A stretch of DNA of 64,000 nucleotides, taken from assembly GCA_963995505.1 (NCBI GenBank), contig OZ023184.1, positions 12,726,308-12,790,307 on the forward strand. Reading direction: 5' to 3'. The DNA comes from Hypericum androsaemum. Lineage: Eukaryota; Streptophyta; Magnoliopsida; Malpighiales; Hypericaceae. Shown here in pieces: positions 23,175-34,824 of this stretch (positions within the stretch are counted from its first letter, which is position 1; every line of letters starts with the position of its first letter). Both the position numbers and the translations under genes were made by a program. Below the pieces are notes generated by a model that ran no database searches, had not been told where the DNA came from, and was given only the letters and a program-made list of their open reading frames with translations.

Positions 23175-26100
23175 GCCGGTTATCTGTTGATGCCTAAATT
23201 GGAAGTGTTTAGGTGAATGGTATGTAGGGACACTAATCGGTGTTCAATCTCAACTGTTAGACATTCCATATGCACACATAACCATGAGCCAGAACCTCTC
23301 CTTTATCCCCTTTGCTTTCCACGGGAAAGTAAAAGTGGAATTCATTATGTAAAGGCTTTTTTAATTGCACAGCTAAAGCCTAGAATTGAGGTGAAACCAC
23401 TTTCACCAAATTACAAATTGAACCTCAGACACTTGTTAATTATTTTTAAGACTTATACTATTAAATCAAATTCTATTTGGCAACCAACCATTTCTTTTCC
23501 GCGGCCACAAATTAGAGAGAGATCTCCCTTGCCTACCTTGTCACAGACGGCCTAATCTAGTTATTTGGTCCATGGTACTGAAAATTATAGAGGCCTTGTT
23601 TCATTATTTTCCGTCTTATCTTCTACATATTTTAATTGTGCCCTTTTAGTTTAATTACTTCGTAACATTTACTAGAGATACTGCACCAATTGATTGCTTT
23701 AATTTTTCTGGTAAGATACGAAGAGTGTGATATATTCACAATTGTGTGATATGTGCACAATTGTGTGATATGGTGTCTTGGACTATTTATTTTCCCTGTA
23801 GCAAATAAGTTAATTTGGATCTGAAAATAATAATAAAATTAACTGAAAAATACGGATTTATAACATGTCGGACATATCATCGATTGGGTGCCAACTAAAA
23901 CTTGTAGATCCTACTTGAAAACCTACATCAGGTTGGCCAGAGTTTTCAATTTTAAAATAGAATTTAATAAGTAACACATTTTAATTTGTAGTTTATTTTA
24001 AATTCCATCTCCACATTTCGTATAAGAAAAGAAAAGATATAAAGAACAAGCTCTACATGCATGACCTAAATCCGCTACCGGTTTATGCATATATATATGC
24101 ACACATATTGTGTGTGTGCATAGTAATAAGGTTTTATAAAAAATGGAGCTTATTAAATTATGTAAAAGCTATAATTCACATATTCAAATTTAATTCAAAT
24201 AAAAACAAGGGAAAGAAAAGGGTGATTCCTTATTAGAAATAAAAATTAAAACTGGCGCAGTTGTTTCGAGAGTCGGTGCACCAAGATTGGTGCATTTCTT
24301 TTGAAAGCTGGTAGAGTTTCTTCCAAGGTACAGAAAAATTTTCCTAAATTAATGTTTGATAAAATAATAACTTTTATAAAATAATATTTTCTTGGGGGTA
24401 CAGCTTGGGTCAAGTTTTCAAGTGATTTCTTTGATAAGAATGTTTTTTGGTTATGTTAACTAAAAAATATGTAATTACTAAAAACAAATAACATAAATTA
24501 TTCATTTATTGAAATCTTTTTGTCCCCTCAATTCTTCTACTTTTAACTTTCCTATTTACCCATCCAGTCAGAGTAGCTCATCATTTTCCCCTTAAACACC
24601 TCCTATCTAACCTTTTATTTTCGAGAACTATCTAATCTAGGTATTATTGTGCACCGTCAATACATGGGATAAATCCTCTCTCTAATGTCTCAAGTTATCA
24701 CTGAAGGCCTGCATCCATTATACGAACAATTTTTAATCGGAAAAAATTGAACCATGTCAATTGTATCATTCGCGTCAATGATCTTTTGGCAAACTAATTA
24801 TGATAAAATCATATAAACAAAAGCACATCATTAAGTCCAGGAAAATGCCAAATTAAAAACTCCTCCACACCTTCCATCATAAGATTAACCTTTCTTTTTG
24901 GTCCATCATTCATATGACCTACATTGGTGGTACATGTTAAAAGAAAGACAATGATTAAGACGATAAAAAATGTAGCATCCTCAACTATAATACCACGTTG
25001 TTGAGAGCTATAATTAGTCGTCTTATGTTTGACCTACATTGGTCGGTACATCAAACTTGTCGAGTTAAGATGACAGAAAGCAAGCCAAGATGGTCCACAT
25101 GGACTAAGTTTTACACCTCACTATGTACAACTTAACTTTCCAACCTAAATTTTTTAAGTTGATTGTTAGTTTAATCAAACTATGGGCAAATGCTTTTATA
25201 GAATCTCTGATGGAAGCAAAAGGCAGACCAACCATGCATTATTAATTTAGATGGGTGTTTAAGTTCCATACTATTTAATGTCAAGAAACCTGAAGTTTCC
25301 CAGAGATCGCATCAAGAAAGCAAAAAACATGTAGGGCCAGACAGCTTCAAGTGGTCATCTTTTATATATCATATTTCTAAATTATTTCTGAAAGCAAAAA
25401 ACACTTATTTTAACAGCACAAAAAAATATTTAAGGTTCAATTTCTGGTCAACACAATATTGGTAAAAAAAATATTTCTAAAACAGACAAAAAAAAATTGA
25501 ACTCGTGGTAGCTACTGCATTTTCTTGTATGCCTCTCCTCAGTCCTCTCTGATGGATTCATAGCACATGTCATCTTTTTTTAATGTTTTTATTTACTAAT
25601 AATTTGCTTAATTTACAATATACTCTATACCAGTGGTTTTACTATCTAAATCACCCCAGCACTAATCTATCCGTTTTCTTTTCTCTAACTCAATTTTTTA
25701 GAGGTAAATTTTTACAACAAAATTATACGTGTCACTGTTTGAATCTTGGACTTTCCTAAATTTGTACACGTATTGTATCGTTAAGGTAAATACTTTTGAT
25801 TTTTCTGACTCAAATTATCTACTAGTTTATTATCACTAACTGTATAGATTAGCTAGTAAGAATTAGTTTTCTTACTTGATCATCATATTTTGAGTTTCAA
25901 TCTTTTGAATGTAGTACTCGTGTTAATATTTTACAAAGGAGCTTCCGTGCCCTCATTGTCATTCATGGCTCAAACTTGGGTAGTTACCAAAAGACATGTA
26001 GTGTAACGATATAAAATATTATCAATTTTAAGAAGGTCTAGGGTTTAAGTCCTGTCGAATATCACGGTGTAAAATTTTACCTTAAAAAAACCGGGACACC

Positions 26101-26393
26101 AAAAAAACTCAAATCTCAGCTGAACCTGATTCCTATCCTCTTAGTTATATTTGTAATGTTAGAGAATTATTAACTAAGGCGTTAACGGGATAATAGATAT
26201 ATGTAAAAGTTTTCTAAAATTATTATCCTATTAATTTATATGAAAAAACTAGCATTTTGAAATTGGGACGAAAAGATATAGTATTTAGGCAGATTAATTT
26301 ATCAAATCTCAATTTTAAAAATTTTATGGTACCTTTTTATCATTTAGTATCTCTTATACATTAATTTAATCAATAAAACAAATATAGAGTATC
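23175..26393. other. Gene-free AT-rich spacer
   Basis: No gene could be supported. The frame at 23217-23555 has no domain I recognise. A tandem TGTGTGATAT.CACAATTG motif repeats near 23725-23770. A SINE-like segment lies at about 25970-26095. Confidence 0.45.
25970..26095 (+). mobile_element. Possible tRNA-derived SINE
   Basis: A short unit with a B-box-like GTCTAGGGTTTAAGTCCTG and a tail TTTTACCTTAAAAAAA. Its text parallels the SINE at 33703-33799 (GTCTAGGACTTAAATTC, AATTTATGTAAAA). No clear target duplication was found. Confidence 0.4.
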
Positions 26394-26410
26394 AACAATT
26401 TACGGTCTTC
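26394..26410. repeat. Left target duplication of a short LINE
   Basis: AACAATTTACGGTCTTC matches AACAATTTACCGTCTTC at 26910-26926 with one mismatch. Confidence 0.8.
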
Positions 26411-26909
26411 GGTGGACTCTGTGCGTCTTATGTCCCTCGTTGCTCATATTTGTTGGGGGTATTTGGCCTGCGCATAATAAGCCTTTCTTTGAGGCTGAGA
26501 AACCAGACCCCAGAATCACTCTTGGTCAAGCAACTTACTTCTTCCATGAATCCTTGCAAGAGATGAGCTCTACCCCAAGGACTGATGGTATTTGTAGACA
26601 GCAATCTTCGTGGACTCTTCCAGAAGTTGGATTCACGAAGATCAACTGTGACGACTCCTAGTTTGGTGCTTCCTCATCCTTTTGTGAATTGTAAACTCGA
26701 ACCTTTAATTGTGGAGCTTAGATATCGTGTGTCCAAGGTACTTTAATCACTCGCTCTCAGAACCTTGTCGCCGATTGATTATGTAAGCGACATAGGTTCG
26801 GACTTTTGCCGGGAGATTGACTCACTATGTCTTCTGCTCCTCTAGATTCTCTTTTGTATTCTAATTTCCTATCTAATATATGCACTTAATGTGCTTTTTC
26901 CACTAAAAA
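26411..26909 (+). mobile_element. Severely 5'-truncated LINE tail
   Basis: About 500 bp on the plus strand flanked by a 17-bp duplication with one mismatch and ending in an A run at 26905-26911. It encodes the segment just before and at the start of the LINE RNase H domain (RQQSSWTLPEVGFTKINCDDS at 26590-26655, where NCD holds the first catalytic Asp). The tail has KRHRFG..PLDSLLYSNFLSN. Most of RNase H has been deleted or is scrambled by stops. Confidence 0.82.
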
Positions 26910-26926
26910 AACAATTTACCGTCTTC
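26910..26926. repeat. Right target duplication of the short LINE
   Basis: AACAATTTACCGTCTTC follows the A tail directly and pairs with 26394-26410. Confidence 0.8.
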
Positions 26927-27039
26927 TATTTGCATGTTCGTAATCTATCATTATTATTTTAGGGTAGATTTTCACTGAACTGATTAATGCAGGTCTGAGC
27001 GGATAAGACTTTTAAAATGTGGCTAAATTATTTTAACAA

Positions 27040-27115
27040 ATATTTAATATTATTATGTTCTTAATGACTCAAACTCAAAAAAATTTAATTAAATTAGAAT
27101 AACTTTCTCTGATCC
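27040..27115 (+). repeat. Dispersed repeat, copy 1 of 3
   Basis: AACAAATATTTAATATTATTATG..AATGACTCAAACTC..TTAATTAAATTAGAA. Related copies occur at about 33525-33610 and 36990-37075. It may be part of a degraded short element whose ends are not clear. Confidence 0.5.
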
Positions 27116-27204
27116 ACATTTCGTAAATAAATGATCAATAAAAATAAGGTAGAAGTCAATTCTAATTCGAGTACCCTGTGAATTTTTTTATTTGCACACC
27201 ACTA

Positions 27205-27440
27205 CCTTTTGATTTCAAAATATTCGATCAAGTGACAAAAAAAACTCAAATTGACAGTCCATTATTTGAATTAATTTTTTGGACACAAATAAAACTGATT
27301 GAGAAAACCTGTGTGACTTGATGATACTTAGCGATATTTTAACTTAATGATACATAGTGATATATTTTTGTCTAAAAAATATTCAAAAATAGAGTATCAA
27401 TTTAAAAAAATTTTGTCACTTAATCAAATATTTTAAAATT
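27205..27440. mobile_element. Foldback/MITE-like inverted repeat
   Basis: TTTCAAAATATTCGATCAAGTGACAAAA at the left pairs with the inverted TTTTGTCACTTAATCAAATATTTTAAAA at the right. The similarity continues inward for roughly 90 bp per arm, leaving a short loop. No coding capacity and no certain target duplication. Confidence 0.6.
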
Positions 27441-28365
27441 ACAACGTATTATTATGCAATAAGACAAAACTACGAAATACTAAAATAAATTCTTACCCAA
27501 CAATAATATATAAACAAATGATCTATTGAAAACAACGGGCGACCGACAAAAACACCAATAGCGAATATAGAAGTGATACACGAGTGGAATGATAAAAGGG
27601 GTTGTAATAGGGAAAATGAACAGCAGTAGGAATTGGTATGAGAGTAGCCACGTCTTGGGATACGATCGTCTAGGGCCAAGCCGACCAGTGTACGCATACC
27701 AATGGAAATGCTGGGCTACACTGAAACTTCTTGATATTTGCTTCCTGTCTGCAATTTTCTCCGGGATTGGCATGATATTTTTTTATATCGTCTCGTATAA
27801 AATTATTTAATTTACCAACTAATCCATATTAAAATTAAATATAATTTTTAAAATATAACACTATTTTATTTTTAAGTACTTGAATTAGAGAATATTTAAT
27901 TAAGTTAGAATAATTTTTTTAAGTTTTGTTGAAGATTCACATGATCTAACAAATTCTAGAGATAGTCGTTGGGAGGGGAGCCAGTAACACTCTTTTTCAA
28001 CTCTCTCTGATCCCTCTGTATTCATTCATATGTCGCCTTCTCTTTGATCGGTTTCTTCTCTTTATCTTTTCTTAAAAGTCAGTACTTTTTTACCGGCAGA
28101 ATTAATCCAATTAGATTTTTAGTAATAATAAATTTTACACGAGCCAAGCACATAATTTTAAAAACGTAGTACGACTTCCGGATGGACTGGTCGAATTGCA
28201 ATTCAGAGTCAACCCAAGGTCATTTTCCACCATAAACCCAGCCCGAGTTTCAACCAGTATTCAACTTATTTGACCACTGGTTTAATTGGCCAAATTGGCC
28301 GATTTGTAGGTTGGACTAGTCGGCTCGAGTGATAAAGATATTTAAGTATTCTGTGTGAAGATAGA

Positions 28366-29071
28366 CAGTTAAAGCTCTGAGTCATAAAAATAGTCAAAAA
28401 AACTCTCAATTATTCAAAACACAAAAAAAAACACTAAACTGCCAATTATACCCCTCCTTCTTCACCTCAGGGGAGCAAGTACTTTCATTTTTCTCTAAAG
28501 TCGGCAATGATATTCAAACACTAATAAAATCGAGTAATTTAGGTTCGAGTTGGGTCAGACTTTTTAGTTGGAGATTTATAATTATGTTGTTTAAGTGTTT
28601 TGTATGATGTGTTTTTTTGGAACACCAAATTTTATTCCAAAGAGAAAACCCCACATTTACAAGATTACACCACAAAATATAGGTATACCATACCATACCG
28701 AACAAACAAAGCTTACATAGTGCAGAGTGCATAGAATTAAGTATTTAACCGGAATTTTCGAGTTCAAGATCTGAAATGTATCATGTAGAAAGAATTTTAT
28801 TGTCTGATACGTATAAAAAAAGTGTGATATTAAATCATTGAAAAAAATAGTCAATTGATATTTATATACATATTGATGTCAACAGATAATTATATGCACC
28901 AAATAAAAAAAGCGAAGTAAGACAATGCGTGAAGATCTTGTAAACGTTATATTCTAGATGAGACGGTGCTAGTATGCATGGAGGGGTATAACTGAAATTT
29001 TAGTTTATTATTTTTTGTGTTTTGAATAATTGAGGGTCGTTTGTGGGACTTTTTAAAACTCAGGGTCTTAA
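28366..29071. mobile_element. Inverted-repeat DNA element, about 700 bp
   Basis: The left arm (AGTTAAAGCTCTGAG, then CTCAATTATTCAAAACACAAAAA, then AATTATACCCCTCC, to 28458) is the imperfect inverse of the right arm (GGAGGGGTATAACTGA, TTTTTGTGTTTTGAATAATTGAG, CTCAGGGTCTTAATTG, 28981-29071). Arms are about 90 bp and the middle has no gene. The arm length resembles Mutator-like non-autonomous elements, but no 9-bp duplication is evident. Confidence 0.7.
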
Positions 29072-30225
29072 TTGTTTATTTTTAATAATATGTGATATTT
29101 AAGTATCTTTATTCTAATAAATAAATATTTAATATAAAAGTGGTCAGATTAAGGTTTTGATATTTGTACATTATAATTTTGTAATAAAAATAGAGAAAAT
29201 TAATGATTATTTGCTAGTTTAATGCTAAATATAATAAATAATGTATCATTAGACCAGATAATTTTTGACATTAGTCTAATTAGATGAACATAAGAGTTGG
29301 CTCAAGTTGTAAGTCACTTGAATCTACTTGAAAAGTTCTTGGTCTTAAACTTTAAGAATGTAAAAAATATCAATAAGAGAAGAGCTTCTTAAATAGGGTT
29401 TGACATTGATCGACTCTGAATATGAAAATTTTTGCTAAAAAATAGAAGATGACCATGAAATCTAAGCATTTTTTCATTCCATTCCAAAATATGCTGTTGT
29501 GTGATGTCGTAAATAAGTTTGCAGCCACTTGAATTCACTCGTCGTAGTTTGTACAATCACTCGCATGTTGTACCAACAGTAATTGCATAATGTATTACTG
29601 TTGACCGCAAGATATAGCACCACTTATCGCATATGATATCGTATTTTAGTTTGTACCACGACTAGTAGATTGTATTATCACTCAACGGAAGATTATCAGC
29701 ACTTACCGCAGTTGTTATTTGTATCACCTCCGTATATTATGCCATCACTGACATCAAAATATATCATCAATCACCACATTGTTTTAACCAAGTAACACCA
29801 AGTAACAAAGGAACACAAATTAATGTTACTTGATTTTCAAACTAAATAATACAAGTGGTTAATCAATAGGAATTTGAAAGAGAAAGAAAGATGTATAGAA
29901 AAACGTCTCTTCATTTATGATGCTTGATGGTATTCTATAGAGAAGAGATGTTTGGTGAACATGATGAATATTGACAAAAAAATTCAAGTGACTTTTGATT
30001 TGTTATATACAGAACCAAATCACTATCATTATTCTCATCATAATTGACTTTAAATTATCTTTATATATCTCTCTCTCTCGTTTTTCCATCACCATTAAAA
30101 CACTTTGCTTGTAGCTCTTAAGGTGAAAATTAAAAAAGTTGCTTCCCCTTTGATTTTCCGGTATTCCTTAGTAATCCTAGGAAGATAATTTGTATTATGT
30201 CGGATGTTTTGGCTCTCTTAAAGTC
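29072..30225. other. Gene-free spacer with a degenerate minisatellite
   Basis: AT-rich, no gene. A SINE-like segment sits at about 29290-29400 (GGCTCAAGTTGTAAGTCAC, TTGGTCTTAAACTTTAAG). A degenerate array at 29515-29790 repeats units of about 25-30 bp of the type GTATxACCACTxACCGCATA. Confidence 0.5.
29515..29790. repeat. Degenerate minisatellite, locus A
   Basis: Loose tandem units of about 25-30 bp with the recurring words TGTACCA, CACTTACCGCA, TATCACC and CATCA. The same word set recurs at 32905-33000 and 45555-45800. Confidence 0.6.
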
Positions 30226-30802
30226 TGATACCGGAAAAAATGGAGACGCGAGGAGGAAACACAAGAGCATAAAGGAATCTATCTTCTAAAGAAATTTCGA
30301 GCACTCGTCACCTAAAGGAATTCACCTAAAGGCTAAGAGGATAACTAGAAGAAATCTATCTTCTAGAACAAATCAATAAACTCATAAGACAACTCTTTTC
30401 TTTATTTTCCAATATGATCTTACATCCATACAAAAGTTGCTTTATATAGGCCTAGGATACATAACCTTTTAACTTCATAATAACTCTTCTCAAAATTTTA
30501 AACACATCTTACAAAATAACTCATAACTTTTACTACATAATTTCAAATTAAAAACTATTTAATTCATTGAAAACTAGACATCCACACCTTTTCAATGATA
30601 TTTTATTTGACCATACTTAATGAAATAATAGTCCCAAAATATTTATGAAAAGTGACCCTTAGAATCTATCTTTTAGAGTTTTGTCCCCTTGTGGATAAAC
30701 GGTCATAACTTCTTCCTGGGAAATTCAAATGGCAAACCATTTGATGCGTATTTAAATTCTGACTTCCTATTGGACCATTCTAGATCATTCACTTTTGTTG
30801 CA
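30226..30802 (-). repeat. 3' LTR of the Ty3/gypsy derivative
   Basis: Plus-strand borders TGATACC..GTTGCA. Collinear with 32182-32901 (shared: CACTCGTCACCTAAAGGAAT, TATATAGGCCTAGGATACAT, GTGACCCTTAGAATCT). About 80 bp present in the other copy (near 32775-32850) are missing here. For a minus-strand element this is the 3' LTR. Confidence 0.8.
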
Positions 30803-32166
30803 TTAGAATCCATCCTCGAGTTCTCTACATCATTTGCTTGTGATTTAAGTATACCACGATGTCCTCGGGCAATGTATTCCTAACGAAGATGAATGCAAAC
30901 CAAATCTCTTTCTGTAAAAGTTGCTGGCTTGCGATGCTCATCCATTTTCTTTTTCTTGACTTTGGCTTCGGCATTTCTCCGAGTAACAGTTGAAATAAGA
31001 ATCACATCTAAAGATTTATTTTGAATTGATGCCGCGGGAATAAAATCAATGGTATGTTGGACGCCACTCATGGGTTGAAGATCTGGAAGAATTTCACTTG
31101 GAACAATGTCTTGAAAATTTTGAAGAATGGGCGACAATATGGTTTGAATCTATTTTGCCCCATCATTCCAAGATTGTAAGCATTTTTAGATTCCTCCAAA
31201 CTGTATCAAACTGAAAATTAGAGAGTACAATATTTCTCTCCCTATCTGAAGGTTCCAAAATAATTGTCATTTTATTTTCTTCAAAAGGATAAGTATTTTC
31301 ATGATCATCATAAACAATCTCAGTTGTGAAATTTAGCTTTTCCACCATTTTGGTAGACACCACCATATTTTCACAACCTCCTCCATCAATATTAATATTG
31401 CATACCTTTTCATCGGAAGAGCACCTTTTGTGAAAAATATCGGGTCACAATCAATCTTCTTCTTCTTCGTCCACCTCGTCATATTTTGGATCATTCTCTT
31501 TAATGAAATTATCTTCTCCTCCATCATGGTAAGTCCAATTTTGGCTTTGGCTCCTCAACTTCACACCTCATCATAAGATGTTCAAATTTAGATGTGAAGT
31601 CTTCGATGGTTCTCTCTTTTTGATTAAAGTTGCAAAATTTCAAAGAATTATCTTGCTAGTAATTAACCAGCAAGAACTTTCTCTTGAGCACCTTCTTTAT
31701 TTTCCCCCGCATCACGATTCGATTCTTCCGTTCATAAGCATGCTGCTTCTTTTGTCAACTTGTTGGCCACCATCTTCACCTTGCGATCTTCGAGAGTCTT
31801 ATATTATTCCAAAATTCTTTCCACGGAATACAAAAAATCTATGAACTCCTCAGGGTGCATTCTTCCTTCGAACTCTGGAATATCAAAGTTGGTTTTGAAG
31901 TATTGTTGAGATCTACGATCACGTGGTCCACATGATCTCGACTTGTAGTTGCAATAGAAAGGATTCTCTATCACTTCATCAATTTTGATCACCATCCTCT
32001 AAATCATGACGCAAATCATGTTCCAAAGGTTCGTAATGTTCAAGACGCTGCTGGAGTTATTGCACTTGTCTCCTTAAATCTTCCAACTCGGTATTGTGAC
32101 TATTGCGCTCACGCTTTGGAGATTCATCGGGGTTGATCCTTAGACGTGGGGCCATCACAAACCATA

Positions 32167-32178
32167 GCTCTGATACCA
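32167..32178 (-). promoter_or_regulatory. Primer-binding site (tRNA-iMet) of the gypsy element
   Basis: TGGTATCAGAGC on the minus strand, complementary to the 3' end of plant initiator tRNA-Met, three bases inside the 5' LTR border. Confidence 0.9.
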
Positions 32179-32181
32179 ATT

Positions 32182-32901
32182 TGGTACCCTAAAAAATGGA
32201 AACGCCAGGAGAGAACACAAGAGCACATTCGGGATAGACCATTCACTCGATAGAATTCACCAACGAGATCGGGAAAACACTTTACACTAGATGGAATCCA
32301 CCAAGAATTTTCAAGCACTCGTCACCTAAAGGAATCCATCTAAAGGCTAAGAGAATAACTAGAATGAATACATCTTTTAAAATAAGTCAATAAACTTATA
32401 AGATAACTCTTTTCTTTATTTTCCAATATGATCTTACATCCTTACAAAGGTTGATTTATATAGGCCTAGGATACATGACCTTTTAACTTCATAATAACTC
32501 TTCTCGAATTTTTAAACACATCTTACGAAATGACTCATAACTTTTACTACATAACTCCAAATGATAAACAGTTTAATTCATTAGAAACATCCAGCCTTTC
32601 CAATGATATTTTATTGACTATATTTATTGAAGTAATGGTCCCAAAATATTTATGTAAAGTGACCCTTAGAATCTGTCTTCTAAGAGTTCTGTCCCCTTGT
32701 GAAAAAATGGTTGTAAGTTCTTTTAGGGAAGTCCAAATGATAAATTGTTTGATGCATATGAAACTAGACACATAGTGCTTTCTAATCGTATATGGCTCGT
32801 TTTCTGATTCATTGTCAATTTACAGTTGTTGACGTTAAAAGTCAGACTTCCTGCTGGAACATTGTGGATCAAAGTCTAATTTTATGTGCTTTTTTCCTAC
32901 A
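32182..32901 (-). repeat. 5' LTR of the Ty3/gypsy derivative
   Basis: Plus-strand borders TGGTACC..CCTACA, about 720 bp, longer than its partner. On the minus strand it begins TGTAGG. The five bases outside (AGACG at 32902) do not clearly match those left of the other LTR (AAGTC at 30221), so the target duplication is lost or the borders are slightly off. Confidence 0.75.
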
Positions 32902-32904
32902 AGA

Positions 32905-33000
32905 CGCATAATGTATCGCCACTCACGTATGATCTACCACTTGTAATTGCATAGTATACCATCGTTCACATAATGTACCACCGTCAAAAGAAATTTTGGT
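32905..33000. repeat. Degenerate minisatellite, locus B
   Basis: CATAATGTATCGCCACTCACG, GCATAGTATACCATCGTTCAC and CATAATGTACCACCGTCA follow one another, with the same word set as loci A and C. It abuts the right LTR of the gypsy derivative. Confidence 0.6.
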
Positions 33001-33524
33001 AAGAATTTCAAGAAATCCAAACAAAATTTATTAAATATTTTTAGCAAGCAAATGACTAAAATATCCATTTTGGGACCATTTTTGTAAATACCCAAGGAAA
33101 ATTTAAGCAGTGGTCGAAGTTGACATATGAATACCCCAGTACAGTAATGCAAATGTAACAATTTGCCATAAAGAATGTAATTTATTATAATCCGCAAAAC
33201 CTGGAGGACAACATACATGTACATCCAACTTAAAGAGAATTGACCTTGACGTATTGTTAATACATTTATTTCGATGTTCCTGGCGGAAATTAACACATTT
33301 ATTTCGATGCAAGGCCTGGCTCTTCGTGCTGTTTGCTGGTAGTGGTCTGTACAGAGCTGACCAGTTGCGACGGTTCGATTTGGAATTACTAGATGACCAA
33401 TTAATTAGCGTTTGGTTACGGTTTGAATTTGCAGAATTCACTGTTATGGGTATAGTTTTGTTATATATATTATTTTGATATCTAGACAGTCATTTGTGGG
33501 GATATTTGAAAGGTGAAAGTTCTC

Positions 33525-33610
33525 TGAACAAATATTCAAGATATTTTCAATGACTCAAACTCAAAACTCGAAACCTTTCAGTTAATCTAGAACAAAGTCT
33601 TTCTCAGTTA
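33525..33610 (+). repeat. Dispersed repeat, copy 2 of 3
   Basis: AACAAATATTCAAGATATTTTC..AATGACTCAAACTC..AGTTAATCTAGAACAAAG. Related to 27040-27115 and 36990-37075. Confidence 0.5.
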
Positions 33611-33702
33611 ATCTAAAGTATTTGTTAGTTATTACAGGTATTAAGTGAGAGTTTTTAAATTGGTAAACAATTATCTTAGTACCTTATAGTTTGACCGAGT
33701 GC

Positions 33703-33799
33703 CTAATGGCACAAGGCGTTCGATAATTTGATAGAAGTCTAGGACTTAAATTCTAAGAAGGTATAATTTATGTAAAAATTTTGCATTTCAAAAAAAAAA
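33703..33799 (+). mobile_element. tRNA-derived SINE with 15-bp target duplication
   Basis: About 97 bp starting CTAATGGCACAAGGCGTT (A-box-like), with GTCTAGGACTTAAATTC (B-box-like) and an A tail. It is flanked by exact copies of AGTTTGACCGAGTGC at 33688-33702 and 33800-33814. Non-coding. Borders follow from the duplication. Confidence 0.85.
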
Positions 33800-33814
33800 A
33801 GTTTGACCGAGTGC

Positions 33815-34824
33815 TCGAATTTTTTTTACAGTCCACTGGTTGAACAAATTAATGAAAAAAATCCTAGTTATTATGAAATTATAAAATTTTAAAAAATATG
33901 AAAAATATTGTGAGAGATGAAAAAGAGTTCCTTTCGTATTTTTTTTCTGGTTTTTCTTTCAAAAAAATTAAAATCAAAATTTATTAATTACATTTAGGAG
34001 TATTACTGTCCAACAAATTTATTTATACAATTGGATGCCAACTAAAAAATCTCTTACGTTTAAATTTTAATTGTAACCATCGGTACATAATTCAGCCACA
34101 GTTAACAGTTTTCATAAATTGTCTGGCACTTTTACTTGTTCAAAATGTATTGGAGCTATGGGTTTTACACATTCTCATTATTTTCTCGACTAAACTTTGA
34201 TTAAGTTAGAATAAAGTTATTTAAGATTAATCAATAAGTCGTAAGTTTAAATTTTTTGATACAGTTAAATACTTATTAGAAAATTTTGCCACCTTTCAAG
34301 AGGTGTCAGAATTTAAAATATATATAAAATTAATTATATACTAAATTTAATACTCCCATAACAAATAGGAGGAAGAGATAGAAATAATAAAGGAAGCAAG
34401 ATATATGTGGTTTGGTTCACTCACATGCATCCATGGGGCCAACACGATCATCACTATAATATGTGGATTAGAAGGGATACATAGGCTATTGATGAGGCCC
34501 TACCTCGAACGTAAATATCTATTTATACTACTTCACCCATAACCAAAAGCTCATAAACTCACATACGCACTTTTCTATTTATAAGAAACAAGACCAATGT
34601 GTTATACAACAGGAATATAGTTCTAATTTAATTAGAATTTGAGACAAATTCTAACAATATCTACCTTATATCGAATTCCAAAATTAATCAACTTCTGAGA
34701 CTTGAACTGCTCATATTTCATATCACACCATCTTCAATATGTGTCTCTTCCATTAAGCTTGATGCTCAATATCAAACATGATACCATCATCAACCATGAT
34801 CTTGGAATCTTCCACAAGTATCTC
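33815..34824. other. Gene-free AT-rich spacer
   Basis: No coding region supported. AT-rich simple runs and a SINE-tail-like stretch near 34220-34300 (AAGTCGTAAGTTTAAATTTTTTG). Nothing else recognised. Confidence 0.4.

Larger units (their letters stand above)
30226..32901 (-). mobile_element. Ty3/gypsy retrotransposon deletion derivative
   Basis: Minus-strand element with two related LTRs. Three bases inside the 5' LTR lies a perfect initiator-Met primer site TGGTATCAGAGC (32178-32167), then a gag start (MAPRLRINPDESPKRERN from 32155). The gag body is recognisable (FDIPEFEGRMHPEEFIDFL near 31890), then the protease-like KVCNINIDGGGCENMV..MVEKLN near 31400, then the linker that normally precedes reverse transcriptase (PSEILPDLQPM..HTIDFIP, about 31100-31035). 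It jumps straight to the piece after the integrase core (KPATFTERDLVCIHLR near 30930-30880). Reverse transcriptase, RNase H and integrase core are deleted. Gag and protease are also frame-broken, so it could only move using enzymes supplied elsewhere. Confidence 0.87.
32902..33687. other. Gene-free spacer right of the gypsy element
   Basis: Starts with a short stretch of the degenerate minisatellite (32905-33000). The rest holds only short frames without motifs. Confidence 0.45.
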
